A stretch of 64,000 nucleotides of DNA from positions 20,276,001 to 20,340,000 of the forward strand of contig NC_088307.1 in NCBI RefSeq assembly GCF_032854445.1. The letters are read 5' to 3'. Positions 23,450 through 34,927 of this stretch are shown piece after piece. The stretch comes from Liolophura sinensis. Lineage: Eukaryota > Mollusca > Polyplacophora > Chitonida > Chitonidae. The position numbers and the translations under genes are program-made. The notes under the pieces were generated by a model, which made no database searches, was not told the origin of the DNA, and saw only the letters and a program-made list of their open reading frames with translations. Every line of letters begins with the position of its first letter. The stretch's first letter is position 1.

Positions 23450-23712
23450 GGGGCCTCCGTGGCTCAGTTGGTTACCACGCTAGCGCAGCGTACTGACCGG
23501 GGAGCCTCTCACCAATGCGGTCGCTATGAGTACAAGTCCAGCCCATGCTGGCTTCCCCTCCGGCCGTAAGTGAGAAGGTCTGACAGCAACCTGCGGATGG
23601 TCGTGGGTTTCTTCTGGGCTCTGCCCAGTTTCCTCCCACCATAATGCTGGCCGCCGTCGTATAAGTGAAATATTCTTGAGTAGGCGTAAAACACAATCAA
23701 ATAAATAAGTAA
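23450..23712 (+). mobile_element. SINE S1, full length with tRNA head
   Basis: Head 'CCTCCGTGGCTCAGTTGGTT' (A box) and a B-box-like 'ATGAGTACAAGTCC', then body and 'AATCAAATAAATAAG' tail. Good evidence for a tRNA-derived Pol III element. Confidence 0.88.
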
Positions 23713-24053
23713 CAACTGACTGACTGCTCCTAGAAAGTAAAGCATTAACGTGTAATAAGCTAACAGAGTTGAAGTTAAAAATCAACGGAACAGTCCATAA
23801 CATTAGACTAAATCAGTAAAACATTAAGCATTAAAAAACAAATGCTCGCTGAAAATAAAGGCTCTGTAGAACTTCAACACGAGCCAGGATGGTATGATTG
23901 TAATCGCTTCTTGACAAATCTTGATTGCATGATTTGACACGTCCCAATTCCACACACCACGGGAATAAGAAGAAGGTAAAAACCGTGTTATATGGTTTAA
24001 AGCTAAATTTTCAGACTTATATATATAATACATGTCAGTAAAATATAACTCAC

Positions 24054-24107
24054 TCGTTTCTGTCTCTGGCTGTCAAGGTCGTCGCCAACGAAAGCATCTT
24101 TGTCATC
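24054..24107 (-). CDS. Locus A micro-exon, 54 nt
   Basis: Phase-0 exon coding DDKDAFVGDDLDSQRQKR, acceptor AATTTCAG, strong donor GTGAGT. The acidic core is followed by the processing-type site RQKR exactly at the exon end. Confidence 0.7.
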
Positions 24108-24355
24108 CTGAAATTAGATCCACCACTAGGCATCAGACTAACGGGACAAGCCTATTGAAGTTCACTACAGCAGTCTGGACATTCAACGTTTACTACATGA
24201 TGGTGACGTAAACTTTTTGCCGTAGACCGATTAGTCACGGCTCTTACAGGCAACCCTATGCACTGGCGTGACCCAAGATCTATTGCAAACATTTATGGAC
24301 AGAAAATGCTGCAAATTTCCGTGAAAATCAGTTTGAGAAGTCAGTGTGCCCATAC

Positions 24356-24409
24356 CTTAGCAGGGTGCTTCTTCCTGAAAATTACGTCATCCTCAATAAC
24401 GCATTGTTT
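24356..24409 (-). pseudogene. Locus A micro-exon with a destroyed acceptor
   Basis: The 54-nt phase-0 frame codes KQCVIEDDVIFRKKHPAK, very close to the amplified exon of locus B, with donor GTATGG. The two bases before it read GA instead of AG (..CACTGA), so normal splicing into it should fail. The RKKR site is also changed to RKKH. Confidence 0.6.
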
Positions 24410-24464
24410 TCAGTGAAGACAACAATAAGGACTGTATTAAATGTTATACTGATTTATGAAAGAT

Positions 24465-24605
24465 TTGTTTATTTATTTGACTGCTGTTTCACGCCGCACT
24501 GAAGAGTATGTAACTTATACGACGGCGGCCAGCGTTACAGTGGGAGGAAACTGGACCGAGCCCATGGGGAAACTAGCGACCATCTGCACGTTGCTGTCAG
24601 ACGTA
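24465..24605 (-). mobile_element. SINE S1 fragment
   Basis: 'TTTATTTATTTGACTGCTGT', 'ACGACGGCGGCCAGCGTTAC', 'ACCGAGCCCATGGGGAAACT' in reverse complement. Confidence 0.78.
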
Positions 24606-24609
24606 ATTA

Positions 24610-26990
24610 TTTTAATAGTGTGGAACGCAATACCATTACAATGGTATTTATGGGCTGTTGGACTTTTCATGTTTTAAGGAATTGCAGACCTTCTGTAGAT
24701 GTGAATAATCCTAGTACTAATTCTATGCTCTCCCAAAATCTATACTTGTATCCTACATGTTCGATTAAGTTTGTCATACCTTATCGCTTCGATTCTTCCC
24801 TTAAATCAATAAAATACTAAATGTCGTTAGCTTTCTTGGGAGAAAGCAATGGCGGGAAATACTAACAGCCGCTCAAAAATGAAAGTGTGTAGTCGGCAAT
24901 TCCATCAAAATCCAACAAAACAGCCCCAATTCTTTTGCCCAGTATGTTGTATTTCCATAAATACGACAGAGGGCAGCGATTGGACTGTTAAAAAATATAT
25001 ATGTCTGTATCCTAGATATTGCCAAAGAGGGCAAATCTACACCTGGACATGATGATTAACAATTCTATGATTTTGATGGGCTAAGTACGTATATCAGCAT
25101 TTATATATACACATTTTTGAAACTGGACGATACAATCACAATCGCAAGCTCAAATTTATGTATCACGTAAACTGCATACACTCCAGAAAATAACCTGTTA
25201 ATTTTAACAGTCTTTTTGTCCGAGTGACGCTAGGATGTATTCTGCTATTGCAAACCGATTATTCTGTTAATAAAATTCCGCAAAAGGATTCTAGTAGCCT
25301 AGCAGGATATTATGTTCAGTATGACACAGTATTATGCTATAGTAACAGAACACATTCTACCATCACTCAGATAACAGACTCCTTCCTTTTTTGACTGTGA
25401 GGAAGCACAGAAGAAAGAGAAAATGTTTTTTTTATTTTAACCCCTGAGTCGAGACCGCGACTTAATTGTCCAATCGTAGGTCGGCTGTCATCAAACAGTG
25501 AATATGGCAACCACATACGCGCATCTCTCACTTATAACTACATGTTTTGAGGAGGGTTTTACCATAAGATAAGTAACTTGTATTTAAATCAAGACCAAGA
25601 ATTACACCTTGGTCGCCTACACACGTCATTTATAATCTGTTTAAAAACACGTTCTCAACTGCCACGCTGCTGTGCTTGTGAAATTCATGTACACGCACGA
25701 CTTTGCTTGACGGGCGCGACTAGATCTACGCAGAAGGAATAAAAGAGTACACTGCTTTAGACCCACTTGTTTAAGGCGGACAATGCATTTCCCTATTTTA
25801 AGGAGGCAGCTTATTAATAAACAGAATTCATAGAGACAATATATGGACTAAGTAAGAACAAAACACAAAAAACAGCGTGTAGCCCAGCCTTTATATAGCC
25901 TAGATGAGTTCTTTCAATCTCAACTGTAACAGCTATATGTGAGACACTTTTCGCATACATGTGCTTGATACAGGCAGGGTGGAACTAAGGCAAGCCATGT
26001 ATACGTTAGGACCAACAGCGTTAACTTTATGTCACATAAATGTCTGAAAACGGCTGCGAAAAGTTTTAAATTTTTCGTATTATTTGGTTGAGTGTTTACT
26101 TTATCAATAACAATCGCAGATTGATGGAGTTAATCGTGTTGGCGTTCCTGGTCGTCTAAAAGAACATTTTGGAACTGAGAAAGTATAATTTGCAAGCGAC
26201 AAAAGTTAATTTGCAAAGCATAATGTCACTGACGATCAGGCAGTAGCCTTCAATGTATAGATGAGATTTTAGCGAATTATAACTTTTTATTGTGATTGTA
26301 ATTGTAATTTCAAAAAAATTCTTTCCGCCCAAAAAATTGTTTTCATAATGAAATTTGTTTTCTTCCAATTTTTTTCACCAATGTCACTTTTACGGTTCTC
26401 TACAGAAGTACATTATGAAGTAAAACATCTTATTAGTCATATATTAATGAAGAATATAAACTAATAACAACACGAGCAACACTGTTGAAAAATCTTCCCA
26501 ATTCATGGGCTCTGTCCAGTTTCCTCCCAGTCGATATCTGGGATAATCTACATCTGGAAACAAGACGGAAACCATTCATAAAATCATCTATGTCTTCAAG
26601 TAATTATCAAGACAAATACCATAAATATTATCTAAAATGAAGTAGCAAAGTTATCATTATACATACACTGCGTGAACACGTTTGTAACCAATTTAAGTAC
26701 TGGTCTGTATCGAAAAACTTGCTGGGTGTTGCTGGGAAAATAATCGAAACGCATTGTTTCGTAAAATGTTGCTTTTATACTCCACAAAATAATCGTCTTT
26801 TGTGTAGAATACGACTGCGTAAAGTATCAATACAAAAGCTCCTATGTCGTATAATAGGATAGGGTAAAATCTTAATACAAACCCAACAAATGTTTCAACA
26901 TCTATACAAGAATATACCACCCATGACTCCTGTTTCTTCTTATTGTAGAAATGAACAAAAATCTTGATTTTTAACTTTTAAACTTAAGAA
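24610..26990. other. Intronic stretch of locus A, nothing recognised
   Basis: About 2.4 kb without splice-framed micro-exons or recognised repeats, except a SINE S1 scrap near 26,505-26,530 ('GGCTCTGTCCAGTTTCCTCC'). Confidence 0.4.
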
Positions 26991-26999
26991 GAGTGAGTA

Positions 27000-27320
27000 A
27001 TTAAGTGCCGGGGGTTTAACGTCTTTCTTAACAATTTTTTAGTCATGTGACGACGAAGAAATCCTTAGAGTGCATGTAATGTGCCTCTTTGGTGCAGGAC
27101 GGATTTTCACCGCTCTTTTATCTAGTGCTGCTTCACTCAGACGCCTTACCCAAAGCAAATAAGCTATTATACTGATACGGGTCGTTGCAATATCCCCTTT
27201 ATGTCGAACGCCAAGCGAGGAAGTTCCTCTTTTAAAGTCTTAGGTGTGACTCGACCCAGGATTGATCCCTGGGTCGAAGCGGACGCTCGACCAACTGCGC
27301 TATTGAGGCCGTTAACATAA
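27000..27320 (-). mobile_element. tRNA-derived SINE S2
   Basis: On the minus strand it starts with a tRNA-like head: 'CTCAATAGCGCAGTTGGTCG' (A box) and 'CAGGGATCAATCCTGGGTCG' (B box region). It ends at 'TTAAGAAAGACGTTAAACCC'. Relatives lie at 39,165-39,385 and 40,265-40,560. Confidence 0.75.
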
Positions 27321-27732
27321 GAAGATGTATAGTGTTAAATTTTGACTAAAGTTTAAACTTTGACAAAGAATGGTATATGAATGTCGGACATGACGCTTAT
27401 ATTGGTATGTTTTTCACTGTACAGGATGTATGTAATTTGGATCAAGGTTTACCAAAACTGCATCCGATTCATTTATTGGACAGGAACATCTAGTAATTTG
27501 TAATAACCAATCTCCATTCCAGTTGTGTTCACGCACAATGAAGTATGTTAACCACAAAGTTACCGTTAAACTGTCGCCGCTGAATGGCACTTACGCAGTT
27601 GTGTTGGATTTGGGTGGTTAACTTGATGCTACTTTTTCAATGCCTGTAACATTGTAACTAGACCATCAGAAACAGCTGAGCGAAGTTCCAAGGGAGATAA
27701 TCCCCTTTAGCGTGCTCGTACGACTGACTCAC

Positions 27733-27795
27733 CGTGGCTGCTCGTTTCTTTCTGATACCCATGATATCCTCTTCAATGAATTCAAAATCGTGTTT
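27733..27795 (-). CDS. Locus A micro-exon, 63 nt
   Basis: Phase-0 exon of 21 codons, acceptor CTTGTTTCAG, donor GTGAGT, both strong. It reads KHDFEFIEEDIMGIRKKRAA and one more residue. It shares KHD at the start and RKKR near the end with the locus B array exon, linking the two loci. Confidence 0.74.
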
Positions 27796-28379
27796 CTGAA
27801 ACAAGAACACGTAAATTATCAATAAAACGGAGTAAGTAAACCTTGGTAAGTTATCACTTGCGTACAATTATCAATACAACGGAATAAGTAAACTTTGGTA
27901 AGTTATCACTTGCGTACAATTATCACGTATCACATGGTCACTGCTCAGTTTTACCTACTTTTCCGTCCAACAGCCATTTCTTACACCTCCATGCACCTTA
28001 CAAAAGCTTTGGGGAACCAATTGATACGATATGTATTTAGTCTTAACCTAATTCCGAACATGTAAGTTGACCGTACAAGGTCTAGCAATTTTTCAGTTTT
28101 CTGCAGGCAAGACAGTCAGATGATTTCTAAAGATTCTGTAAAAAAAAGAATTTTTTCTCATTGATATTCTGTTCTTCTTTATCCTTTTTCATGTTTAACG
28201 AGATGACATGTAATCTATCATGACATAAATGGCTACCTGTATAAGATTACACCCCCCACCCCTCCTTCTCTAGAGAATTTTGTATGCAATAGCTGAAAAT
28301 ATTTACTTTAAAGTAACAACAATTCCTCTGTCATTTGCCTCTGTCAATGCTGTGTGAGTTTTCATGGTTGTCCAACTAT

Positions 28380-28452
28380 TTATTTTAACTGATTGGTGGT
28401 TTACCTCGTACTCGACGGCGGTCAGCATTATGGTTGGAGGAAACCGGGAGAA
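28380..28452 (-). mobile_element. SINE S1 3' fragment
   Basis: 'TTTATTTTAACTGATTGGTG' and 'GGTCAGCATTATGGTTGGAG' in reverse complement. Confidence 0.65.
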
Positions 28453-28718
28453 ATTCCATTATTTTTAGATATTGGATAATAGATAAGCAAATCAAATAGA
28501 ACAACTTCTTGTAAAAACATGAAAGGTCTAAAGCCTATTGGGTACATCGCGACGACCTTGCTCTGAATACCCGGGAAGGGTTATCAATATCATCCACGCC
28601 TTGTCAGCAATATTCAACTCTAGACTGATAATACATTGCACATGATAAGTCTAATTTTAGAGGATTCGCTGATTTACAATTCATCTGGAAATGTTGTCAG
28701 CCTTTTCTTATACTGTAC

Positions 28719-28769
28719 CTCAGCGTCATGCTTCCCTTGAATGATGTCTTCCTGAATGATGATAGGTGA
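28719..28769 (-). CDS. Locus A first micro-exon, 51 nt
   Basis: Phase-0 exon coding SPIIIQEDIIQGKHDAE, acceptor CTTTTCCACAG, donor GTACAG. It is the first exon after the signal exon. It keeps the I-x-E-D-I core and -AE end but has no processing site. Confidence 0.68.
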
Positions 28770-28799
28770 CTGTGGAAAAGAAAAGCACCTGCTAATTGT

Positions 28800-30480
28800 A
28801 ATTTGACAACTGCATAGAATCGTCAAGGGACATTTCATTCAAGTATGGCAATATGCTGACTAACACCAACATCAGTGTTGACGTCATTACTATGAGTGTA
28901 AAACATTAAACATTACGACTTATTATACCTAAAATTTCGACCTTTAGTCGAGGACAAGACCATATCATTATTAGTTATTCCTTGGCGTTATGCTTTTCGA
29001 AATTACCTATTATTAACATATCGAAAACCATTGTCTGCCACGAGGTTTAAACATTTTCTCACCCATGTCGAATTAAGCCGTACTCATTCATTCGGCCATT
29101 CTTTGTTGTTGTGTTATAAGGATTGCAGTACATGGTTACATGATTACAGACATATATAGACGATTTTTTTTAATGAATAGGTTACATTTGCCCTTTAGAT
29201 TTGCCAATTTCAAAAACAACAACCTTAAATTTGGTTACTGCTATGTTGCATATTGTGTACTTGTAGGTATGTTTGCTGTTACATGTTGCTCTCTGGAACT
29301 TTACAGCACATAGAATATAGAAGCTTGGCACATTTTGGTGATGTCGTTCTTCGGTTGACAAATATATCTACAAGTTAAACCCTTAAACATCTTAGCATAA
29401 CATCATGAAATGATAGTATATGCGGAAGGATGATATTGCACTATTTTTTACTATAGTGAAAGAATAGCATAATAACATAATTACATGTAATAATCATATT
29501 GTTGGACAAATTTGGATCGTTTTCACGCTCAGAAATTCACAGTATCGACTATTTTGATGGGTGCAGCAAACCATGGGCATAAAACTTCGTAAGTCACATT
29601 CCTTGTAACATTTTTCGTTAAAGGCGTGTATCTAGGTTATAGTGCCATAAGACGACGTCATTTAAGAGAACAGCTGTGAAAAATTGGATTACGAAGTTTT
29701 GTGAAAGTGGACCTAGAGCGGTAGGGGTAAAGCACTAACTTTTGGTATGTTTCATGGACCAACTAACTTTCCCACGTGTTGCCTTCAGTTTTCGCACGCC
29801 AACATTGCGGTAAATGGTCACAAGTGCATTGTCAATTACATGTGCGTATTGTCACCAAGCTTCCAAAGCAATAATCAAATTAGATCACAACATGCTACTT
29901 AGGCACCTATTACAGATTCTTTGTACAGCCAATTTGAGTTCATTTACTAAATGGGATTTAACAACATAGACCTCACTTAAAAATATTTCATAAAGACGAA
30001 TACGGCGAGCGGGATCAGGTTCAGTGCGTGAGGGTTGCTATACCTCACGCCATGTATCTAGTCTTTTAACTATTGTGTTTAAGTACTGTAAAATATACAG
30101 TTACTATGGAAAAAAGTACTGTTGTGAAATAGCCCCAAAAATCAGGTGTCAAGAAGTGGGTTGTACTGAACATTGTTTTGGAAACTGGATCGGCGCAGGA
30201 GATTTATAGGTTTACTTGTTCTCGTTTTTCCTACATATTTCATCTCTTGCACAGGCGTAATATTAATTGAATTACCTGGCGAAAATAAAACAGAAGAGGC
30301 GAGCTGCATCCCTAAATAAGTTAGGAATATATTCATTCATTCGGGAACTAATGAATATGATGATGTAAGAATGAATGACTATGGCTTAACGCCATCTCCG
30401 ATGGTGTAATAAAACTCATCTTTAAACCAATATAGTTTTATACTTATCCACGATTTAGATTGCGTATTTAACATACTTAA
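28800..30480. other. First intron of locus A, left part
   Basis: AT-rich sequence without a confident exon. A 36-nt AG..GT interval near 30,277-30,312 (minus) is open in phase 0 (begins GCSSPLLF) but lacks relatives, so I do not call it. Confidence 0.4.
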
Positions 30481-30484
30481 TACT

Positions 30485-30930
30485 TAATCACAGAATTCCA
30501 TAAACCAAAGAATGTAGACATATACATCTAACGATGCACAGACTACATGTGTAATGTATTTAATTCTTAAATCACAGAATTCCATAAACCAAAGAATGTA
30601 GACATATACATCTAACGATGCACAGACTACATGTGTAATGTATTTAATTCTTAAATCACAGAATTCCATAAACCAAAGAATGTAGACATATAACATCTAA
30701 CGATGCACAGACTACATGTGTAATGTATTTAATTTCTTAAATCACAGAATTCCATAAACCAAAGAATGTAGACATATACATCTAACGATGCACAGACTAC
30801 ATGTCTAATATATTTAATAATTAGATCACAGAATTCCATAAACCAAAGAATGTAGACATATACATCTAACGATGCACAGACTACATGTGTAATGTATTTA
30901 ATAATTAGATCACAAAATTCCATAAAAAAT
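30485..30930. repeat. 84-bp tandem repeat, about 5.3 copies
   Basis: 'ATCACAGAATTCCATAAACC' recurs at 30,487, 30,571 and 30,655 and on to about 30,910. Because 84 is a multiple of three, the minus strand stays open through several units. It lies in intron 1 of locus A, 130 bp from the signal exon. Confidence 0.9.
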
Positions 30931-31055
30931 AACTCTTTGAAACAGAAAACTGTTCCACCCTCTAGAATGTTAACATCCATGGTGTACAAGTATCGGATCT
31001 CGCGTTGGATTACGTGTGCTCTATGGACAAAGTGTAATAAAGGATAAAGGGTTAC

Positions 31056-31166
31056 CTGTCCCGGATTATCTTCAAGCGCCTTGGGCTGAGACACAAACTG
31101 TGATCGAGTCACGGCTGTAAGCATCCAGAGGACGCCAAGGCTCAACATGGTTGTCGCGTATTTCAT
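31056..31166 (-). CDS. Locus A exon: start codon and signal peptide
   Basis: A 37-codon segment opening MKYATTMLSLGVLWMLTAVT and ending ..LEDNPGQ at donor CAG|GTAACC, phase 0. The hydrophobic core LSLGVLWMLTAV predicts secretion, with cleavage near TRS-QF. It aligns throughout with the locus B exon at 11,065. TTGTTTCAG lies five bases before the ATG, so a non-coding first exon is expected upstream. The in-frame extension past the donor into the 84-bp repeat is discussed as a finding. Confidence 0.76.
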
Positions 31167-31669
31167 CCTGCCTGAAACAATCAAACACAAACTGCAAGCA
31201 AAGTGGTAATCAGAGACTAAGAGAAAACACATGATTGTAGACGACATTGCCCCCCTCAATAAAACATAGCGGTCGAGACATCGGGTCCTCCTGCTGGTTT
31301 ATGTCAAAACGTTTTTCACGTATTAAGGAGGGAAATGTGTTGATTTCCAAGGAAACATCGCCACAAATTAAGATAAACAACGATGGATTTTTTTAAAATA
31401 ACAGTGCTAAAAGTCAGATTTTCAACCGAATAAAACAAATTAAGGTATTTAGCGCCGCAATTTCACAAGACAGTATAATTTGTTATCTAAACATATTGTC
31501 AGTATTTTCCACTCCTGTCATAACTTTGTTTCTTAATTTTGCAAAGTTTTCTAAAACTACACCCAAAATTTCGACCAAGGGTTGACCACTTTTTCCTCCC
31601 TAGTTCATGTCTGTGTATGATATATGCAGTAAGTGCTAGCCTTCAAAATCACATGTGATCAGATGGCAG

Positions 31670-31765
31670 GTCCGCGGCATTGGCAGATGTGACCATTTGC
31701 CAACTATCACCCTGTCGTCGCTGCTCTAGATTTACGGTCTATGCTGTATGTCTTTTGTAGTAATG
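31670..31765 (-). repeat. R1 family fragment
   Basis: 'CCAACTATCACCCTGTCGTC' and 'GCTGCTCTAGATTTACGGTC' are the reverse complement of the R1 5' end. Confidence 0.65.
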
Positions 31766-32124
31766 TAGCTATCCGTGGTGAACAAACGCCTGGCTCAACT
31801 TGACACATTGAACAGTTGCGTTTTGCTTAATTTAATCTGATCTGTCTTGCTGAGAGAATTGTAGGAAAACTGATTTCTCCACCTATCTTCAAATAACTTT
31901 TATTTGTGCCGTAGTAAATTAGCTGTTTTAAACTAAAGATGAATGTAGGGCGAATTTTTGGATCATAAGTCACTAATTTTCTACACGTGGTTTGAGCGTT
32001 ACTTAAGATTACCATGTTGTGGATGGTGTAACGTAAGATATGGCGCGATATTATTTTTTAGTAATTTAGAGGTATATTTTGATAACTGTACTAATACGTT
32101 TTACATTGACAAGAGGCCTTACTG

Positions 32125-32195
32125 CAGTGTACATGTGACCATTTGTCAGCTATCACACTGTCCTCGCTGCTCTGATTTACTCTCTATGCTGTACG
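32125..32195 (-). repeat. R1 family fragment
   Basis: 'CATTTGTCAGCTATCACACT' and 'TCGCTGCTCTGATTTACTCT' are the reverse complement of the R1 5' end. Confidence 0.65.
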
Positions 32196-32214
32196 TAATT
32201 TGGGAAAAACACGA

Positions 32215-32390
32215 GTGCCTGCCAGCAGCCCGCGAATGATCATGGGTTTCCCTCGGGCTCAGCCCGGTTTCCTCCCACCACAATGGTGGCCGCCACCGTA
32301 AAAGTGAGTTTACATGAGGTTTAACGTCGTACTTAAACGTTGTATAAGTGAAATATTCCTGATAACGGCGTAAACCTCCAATGAAGTATA
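32215..32390 (+). mobile_element. SINE S1 fragment interrupted by an S2-like piece
   Basis: The family body 'GGGTTTCCCTCGGGCTCAGC' to 'GTGGCCGCCACCGTA' is followed by 'GAGGTTTAACGTCGTACTTA' (an S2 3'-end motif). It then resumes with 'GTATAAGTGAAATATTCCTG'. Confidence 0.65.
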
Positions 32391-32399
32391 TAAATAATC

Positions 32400-33475
32400 A
32401 TTTTGGGAATATATGAAGTCAGTTCGTTTTAATTTCGTTCCAAGGCACAGCCACAGAGAGCACTCTATACCTTAGTGCATAAATCAAACATTCAGAGATG
32501 ATCAATATATGTTTCATTATACTGTCTGAATTAATTACTGATACAAGACATAGTGGTTAATCACATTATTAATTTACATCCAACTACAGGTTATTTTTAG
32601 ATTTGGTGGATTAGATTTTAAACTGATACACCATGGTCCAGTGAATGTCAATATCACGGATCAGCGACGATGAAGCGCTTTTTTTAATAACGTCAGCTAT
32701 GTCAGGTCAAATTAATAAATTCTAATGTTCATAAGCCGAAACTGTTGACACAGCTTTGGTGACACCCAGCGTTTTCATAGCTTTGTTTTACTTTTATTCA
32801 ACCTGTTTATTTGGGGGCTATATATGTATATATTCAGTGGGTTGGCGTTTTTGTATAGCGTGCCCGGTAATAATTATGGAGGAAGAGAAATGGTGACGGG
32901 CGTCTTAAAATCACTTTTGGCAATAAGGTAAATTTGCGGATCTGCAGATCAAAGGCTATTTTCTAAAGTCATGCAAACTAGTTAGCCAGGCCAGCAAGAG
33001 CTATCAAATATTCATATGAAGAATCGGATATAAGAAAAACAACAACTTAGTTAACGCTGTGCCATAAAAGAGGTATTCTCCAATTATCTGATAGCGAATT
33101 GCAGTGATAGGGGACTATTTTTCTCCCAGGAAGAAAATAACATTTACATTACTTGGAGATATATACATGAACACGTTTCATTCTGATGTCATAGATAGAG
33201 AATGTATAACCATTGAAAATTCAGGCTGAAAATGTCTAACAACTTATACAACAAAATTTCATTTTATTGCATAAAACAGATCCAAAAAAATTCTCATCAA
33301 GTATTCTCAATGAATATTTCTCCAAATGTAAAAACAACCATAGCGTACTCATAACTGTACTATGAAATGTTTTTTATATTATTTACGTTCAAGTATGATA
33401 ATCAAAACACTTTTGTCTTCAAGTAGCATTTAGAATACCAGTAGACAGTTATAGTTATCCCTAAAGAGCAAAATT
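32400..33475. other. Region between locus C and locus A, nothing recognised
   Basis: No confident exon. A minus-strand stretch at about 32,605-32,693 is open to a TAA after an AG, but it does not resemble the 13,311 terminal exon, so it is not called. Confidence 0.35.
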
Positions 33476-33478
33476 TAC

Positions 33479-33515
33479 CTCAAACTGTTGAATGTCCACT
33501 TCTACCAGGGTGCTT
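33479..33515 (-). CDS. 37-nt exon shared by loci C and A
   Basis: Acceptor GCTGATTCCAG, donor GTAAAT. Phase-0 reading gives KHPGRSGHSTV followed by TGA three bases before the donor. The copy at 14,464 has LPGRTGLSTILG with no stop. It may be the stop-bearing exon of locus C, a decayed exon, or a 5' leader exon of locus A. Confidence 0.42.
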
Positions 33516-33759
33516 CTGGAATCAGCAGAAAAAGAGATAGGTTTATATTTAAAATATTCAAAACCTCGGCGTGGATGCAACAAAAATAAAAATAAACCAC
33601 GTATAAAACGCAAATGGAAAAAGCACTATACACCTTTGTCAGAATTACTAATTGGACAAAAACAAAAGAAAAGGCTTATAATTGTATACCCTTGTAGAAC
33701 ACCATTGGCCAAAGGCAAGACGACTCGCATCAATCGGTTGAACCTCGACCATTAACCCA

Positions 33760-34425
33760 ACTTTGCGTGATGGGTAGATCTTACGCCTGATAATCTCATC
33801 AACGCACGCGATTTAAATTAGAACTTAAAGCGACAGAATGAAAATGTCTGTAATGCTCCGTGTAATTTCACCTTTCTTCGGGGAGGATATAAAACATTCG
33901 AACCTTAACTGTATTTGACCTATATGAAACACCGACTGTGTTTTATTATTTTGTGGTATAAAAGAAAATGTTACATCTTACTTACTTCTGAAATGGATGA
34001 ATGTTAAAAACCTGTATGTTTTCAGTAACAAAATTATGTAATAAATCAATGATTTATGTGTGTGTAGAATCTGGAATGTTTTTGTGTCAATTTGAGAAAA
34101 ACAAAACATATAGTTATAGAAATTCGATGGATATAAGGCGGACTGTTTACAAATTTTAAGGTATTAAGTGATGTTTAAGAACCACCTTAAAGTAAAATAA
34201 CGTTTTCATGACGTGAAATGTTTATACTTGTATAGTGCCCCAGACTTTATCATACAGCACCGTATTTACCTGATCTTAATTAATTTACACTGCATTCGTT
34301 CAATTCTTGTAACTTTTTTTCCCAAACTTAATCTGGTATTAATGAATAGATTGTGTCTTCCAGGCCATCAAATGAGGCCCACTTACAAGAAATCTCTAAA
34401 ATTGCATTTATCTCTTTACCGCCTT
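33760..34425. other. Unannotated AT-rich stretch
   Basis: No repeat or exon is recognised. Two donor-like CTTAC sites (33,968 and 34,383) lack a matching in-frame exon. Confidence 0.35.
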
Positions 34426-34434
34426 ATACACGTG

Positions 34435-34640
34435 TGGTGAGTTCAAGTCCAGCTCATGCTGGCTTCCTCTCCGGCCAGCAACCTGAGGATGGTCGTGGGT
34501 TGCCCCCCGGCTCAGCCCGGTTTCCTCCACCATAAGGCTGGCCGCCGTCGTATAAGTGAAATATTCTTGAGTACGGCGTAAAACACAAATCAAATAAATA
34601 AATAAATAAATAAATGAATGAATAATAAATAAATATACAT
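34435..34640 (+). mobile_element. SINE S1 with AAAT tail
   Basis: 'GAGTTCAAGTCCAGCTCATG' to 'GAGTACGGCGTAAAACACAA', then (AAAT)n with ATGA variants. The head is truncated and part of the body ('CGTACGTGGG..') is deleted. Confidence 0.88.
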
Positions 34641-34927
34641 GTATGGAACAACATTGTACATGTACAATCCTGTGCATTTTTTGTTTTTGTAGCATCCTTT
34701 CGCTTTTATGCGTTCCTATGACGGATCTTTTCTGATATTTGCTTTAATAACAAGCGTTTTATACGCGTGTTTTGTGACTTGATCTGCTCATGAAATCAGG
34801 TTTAAAGCAACCAGAAATGAATTTATTAGTGGAATACTTTTGAGCTGGTGGACGTCATTGTACAATCCATCCTACAAGTAATCTTCGTCTGATCATTGTC
34901 AAGGTAAACGTACATCAAATGCCTGTG

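Larger units (their letters stand above)
13311..31166 (-). other. Locus A: secreted micro-exon peptide-precursor gene
   Basis: The model runs leftwards: signal exon 31,056-31,166; micro-exons at 28,719 (51 nt), 27,733 (63), 24,356 (54, acceptor broken), 24,054 (54), 23,243 (57) and 21,729 (63). A candidate 37-nt exon follows at 14,464 and a candidate terminal exon at 13,311. The phase-0 exons join freely. The 37-nt exon, read from its downstream AAG acceptor, ends in phase 1, and the terminal exon opens with two bases before its first full codon, so the frame closes to a TAG stop. The predicted product is a secreted acidic precursor with RKKR, RQKR and KRKR sites and a C-terminal tail with C-x-C-x2-C. 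The family is not recognised. The order and phase agreement are seen directly; membership of the last two exons is inferred. Confidence 0.55.

Noticed and set aside
23472-23803. Overlapping minus-strand frames containing 'LLKNISLIRRRPALWW'-like peptides
   Set aside because: The same peptide appears at most SINE S1 copies; it is the antisense translation of the SINE.
27250-27315. tRNA gene on the minus strand
   Set aside because: Good A and B boxes, but it continues into the S2 SINE body and has relatives elsewhere, so it is a SINE head.
30277-30312. 36-nt phase-0 micro-exon of locus A (GCSSPLLF..)
   Set aside because: AG and GT are present and the length is divisible by three, but there is no relative in the cluster and the pyrimidine tract is weak.
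32605-32693. Terminal exon of locus C analogous to 13,311
   Set aside because: Phase would fit, but there is no CxC motif and no convincing similarity; the acceptor is poor.
33492-33755. Plus-strand basic peptide frame overlapping the 37-nt exon
   Set aside because: Lysine-rich because of AT-rich DNA; no start context, domain or splice support.
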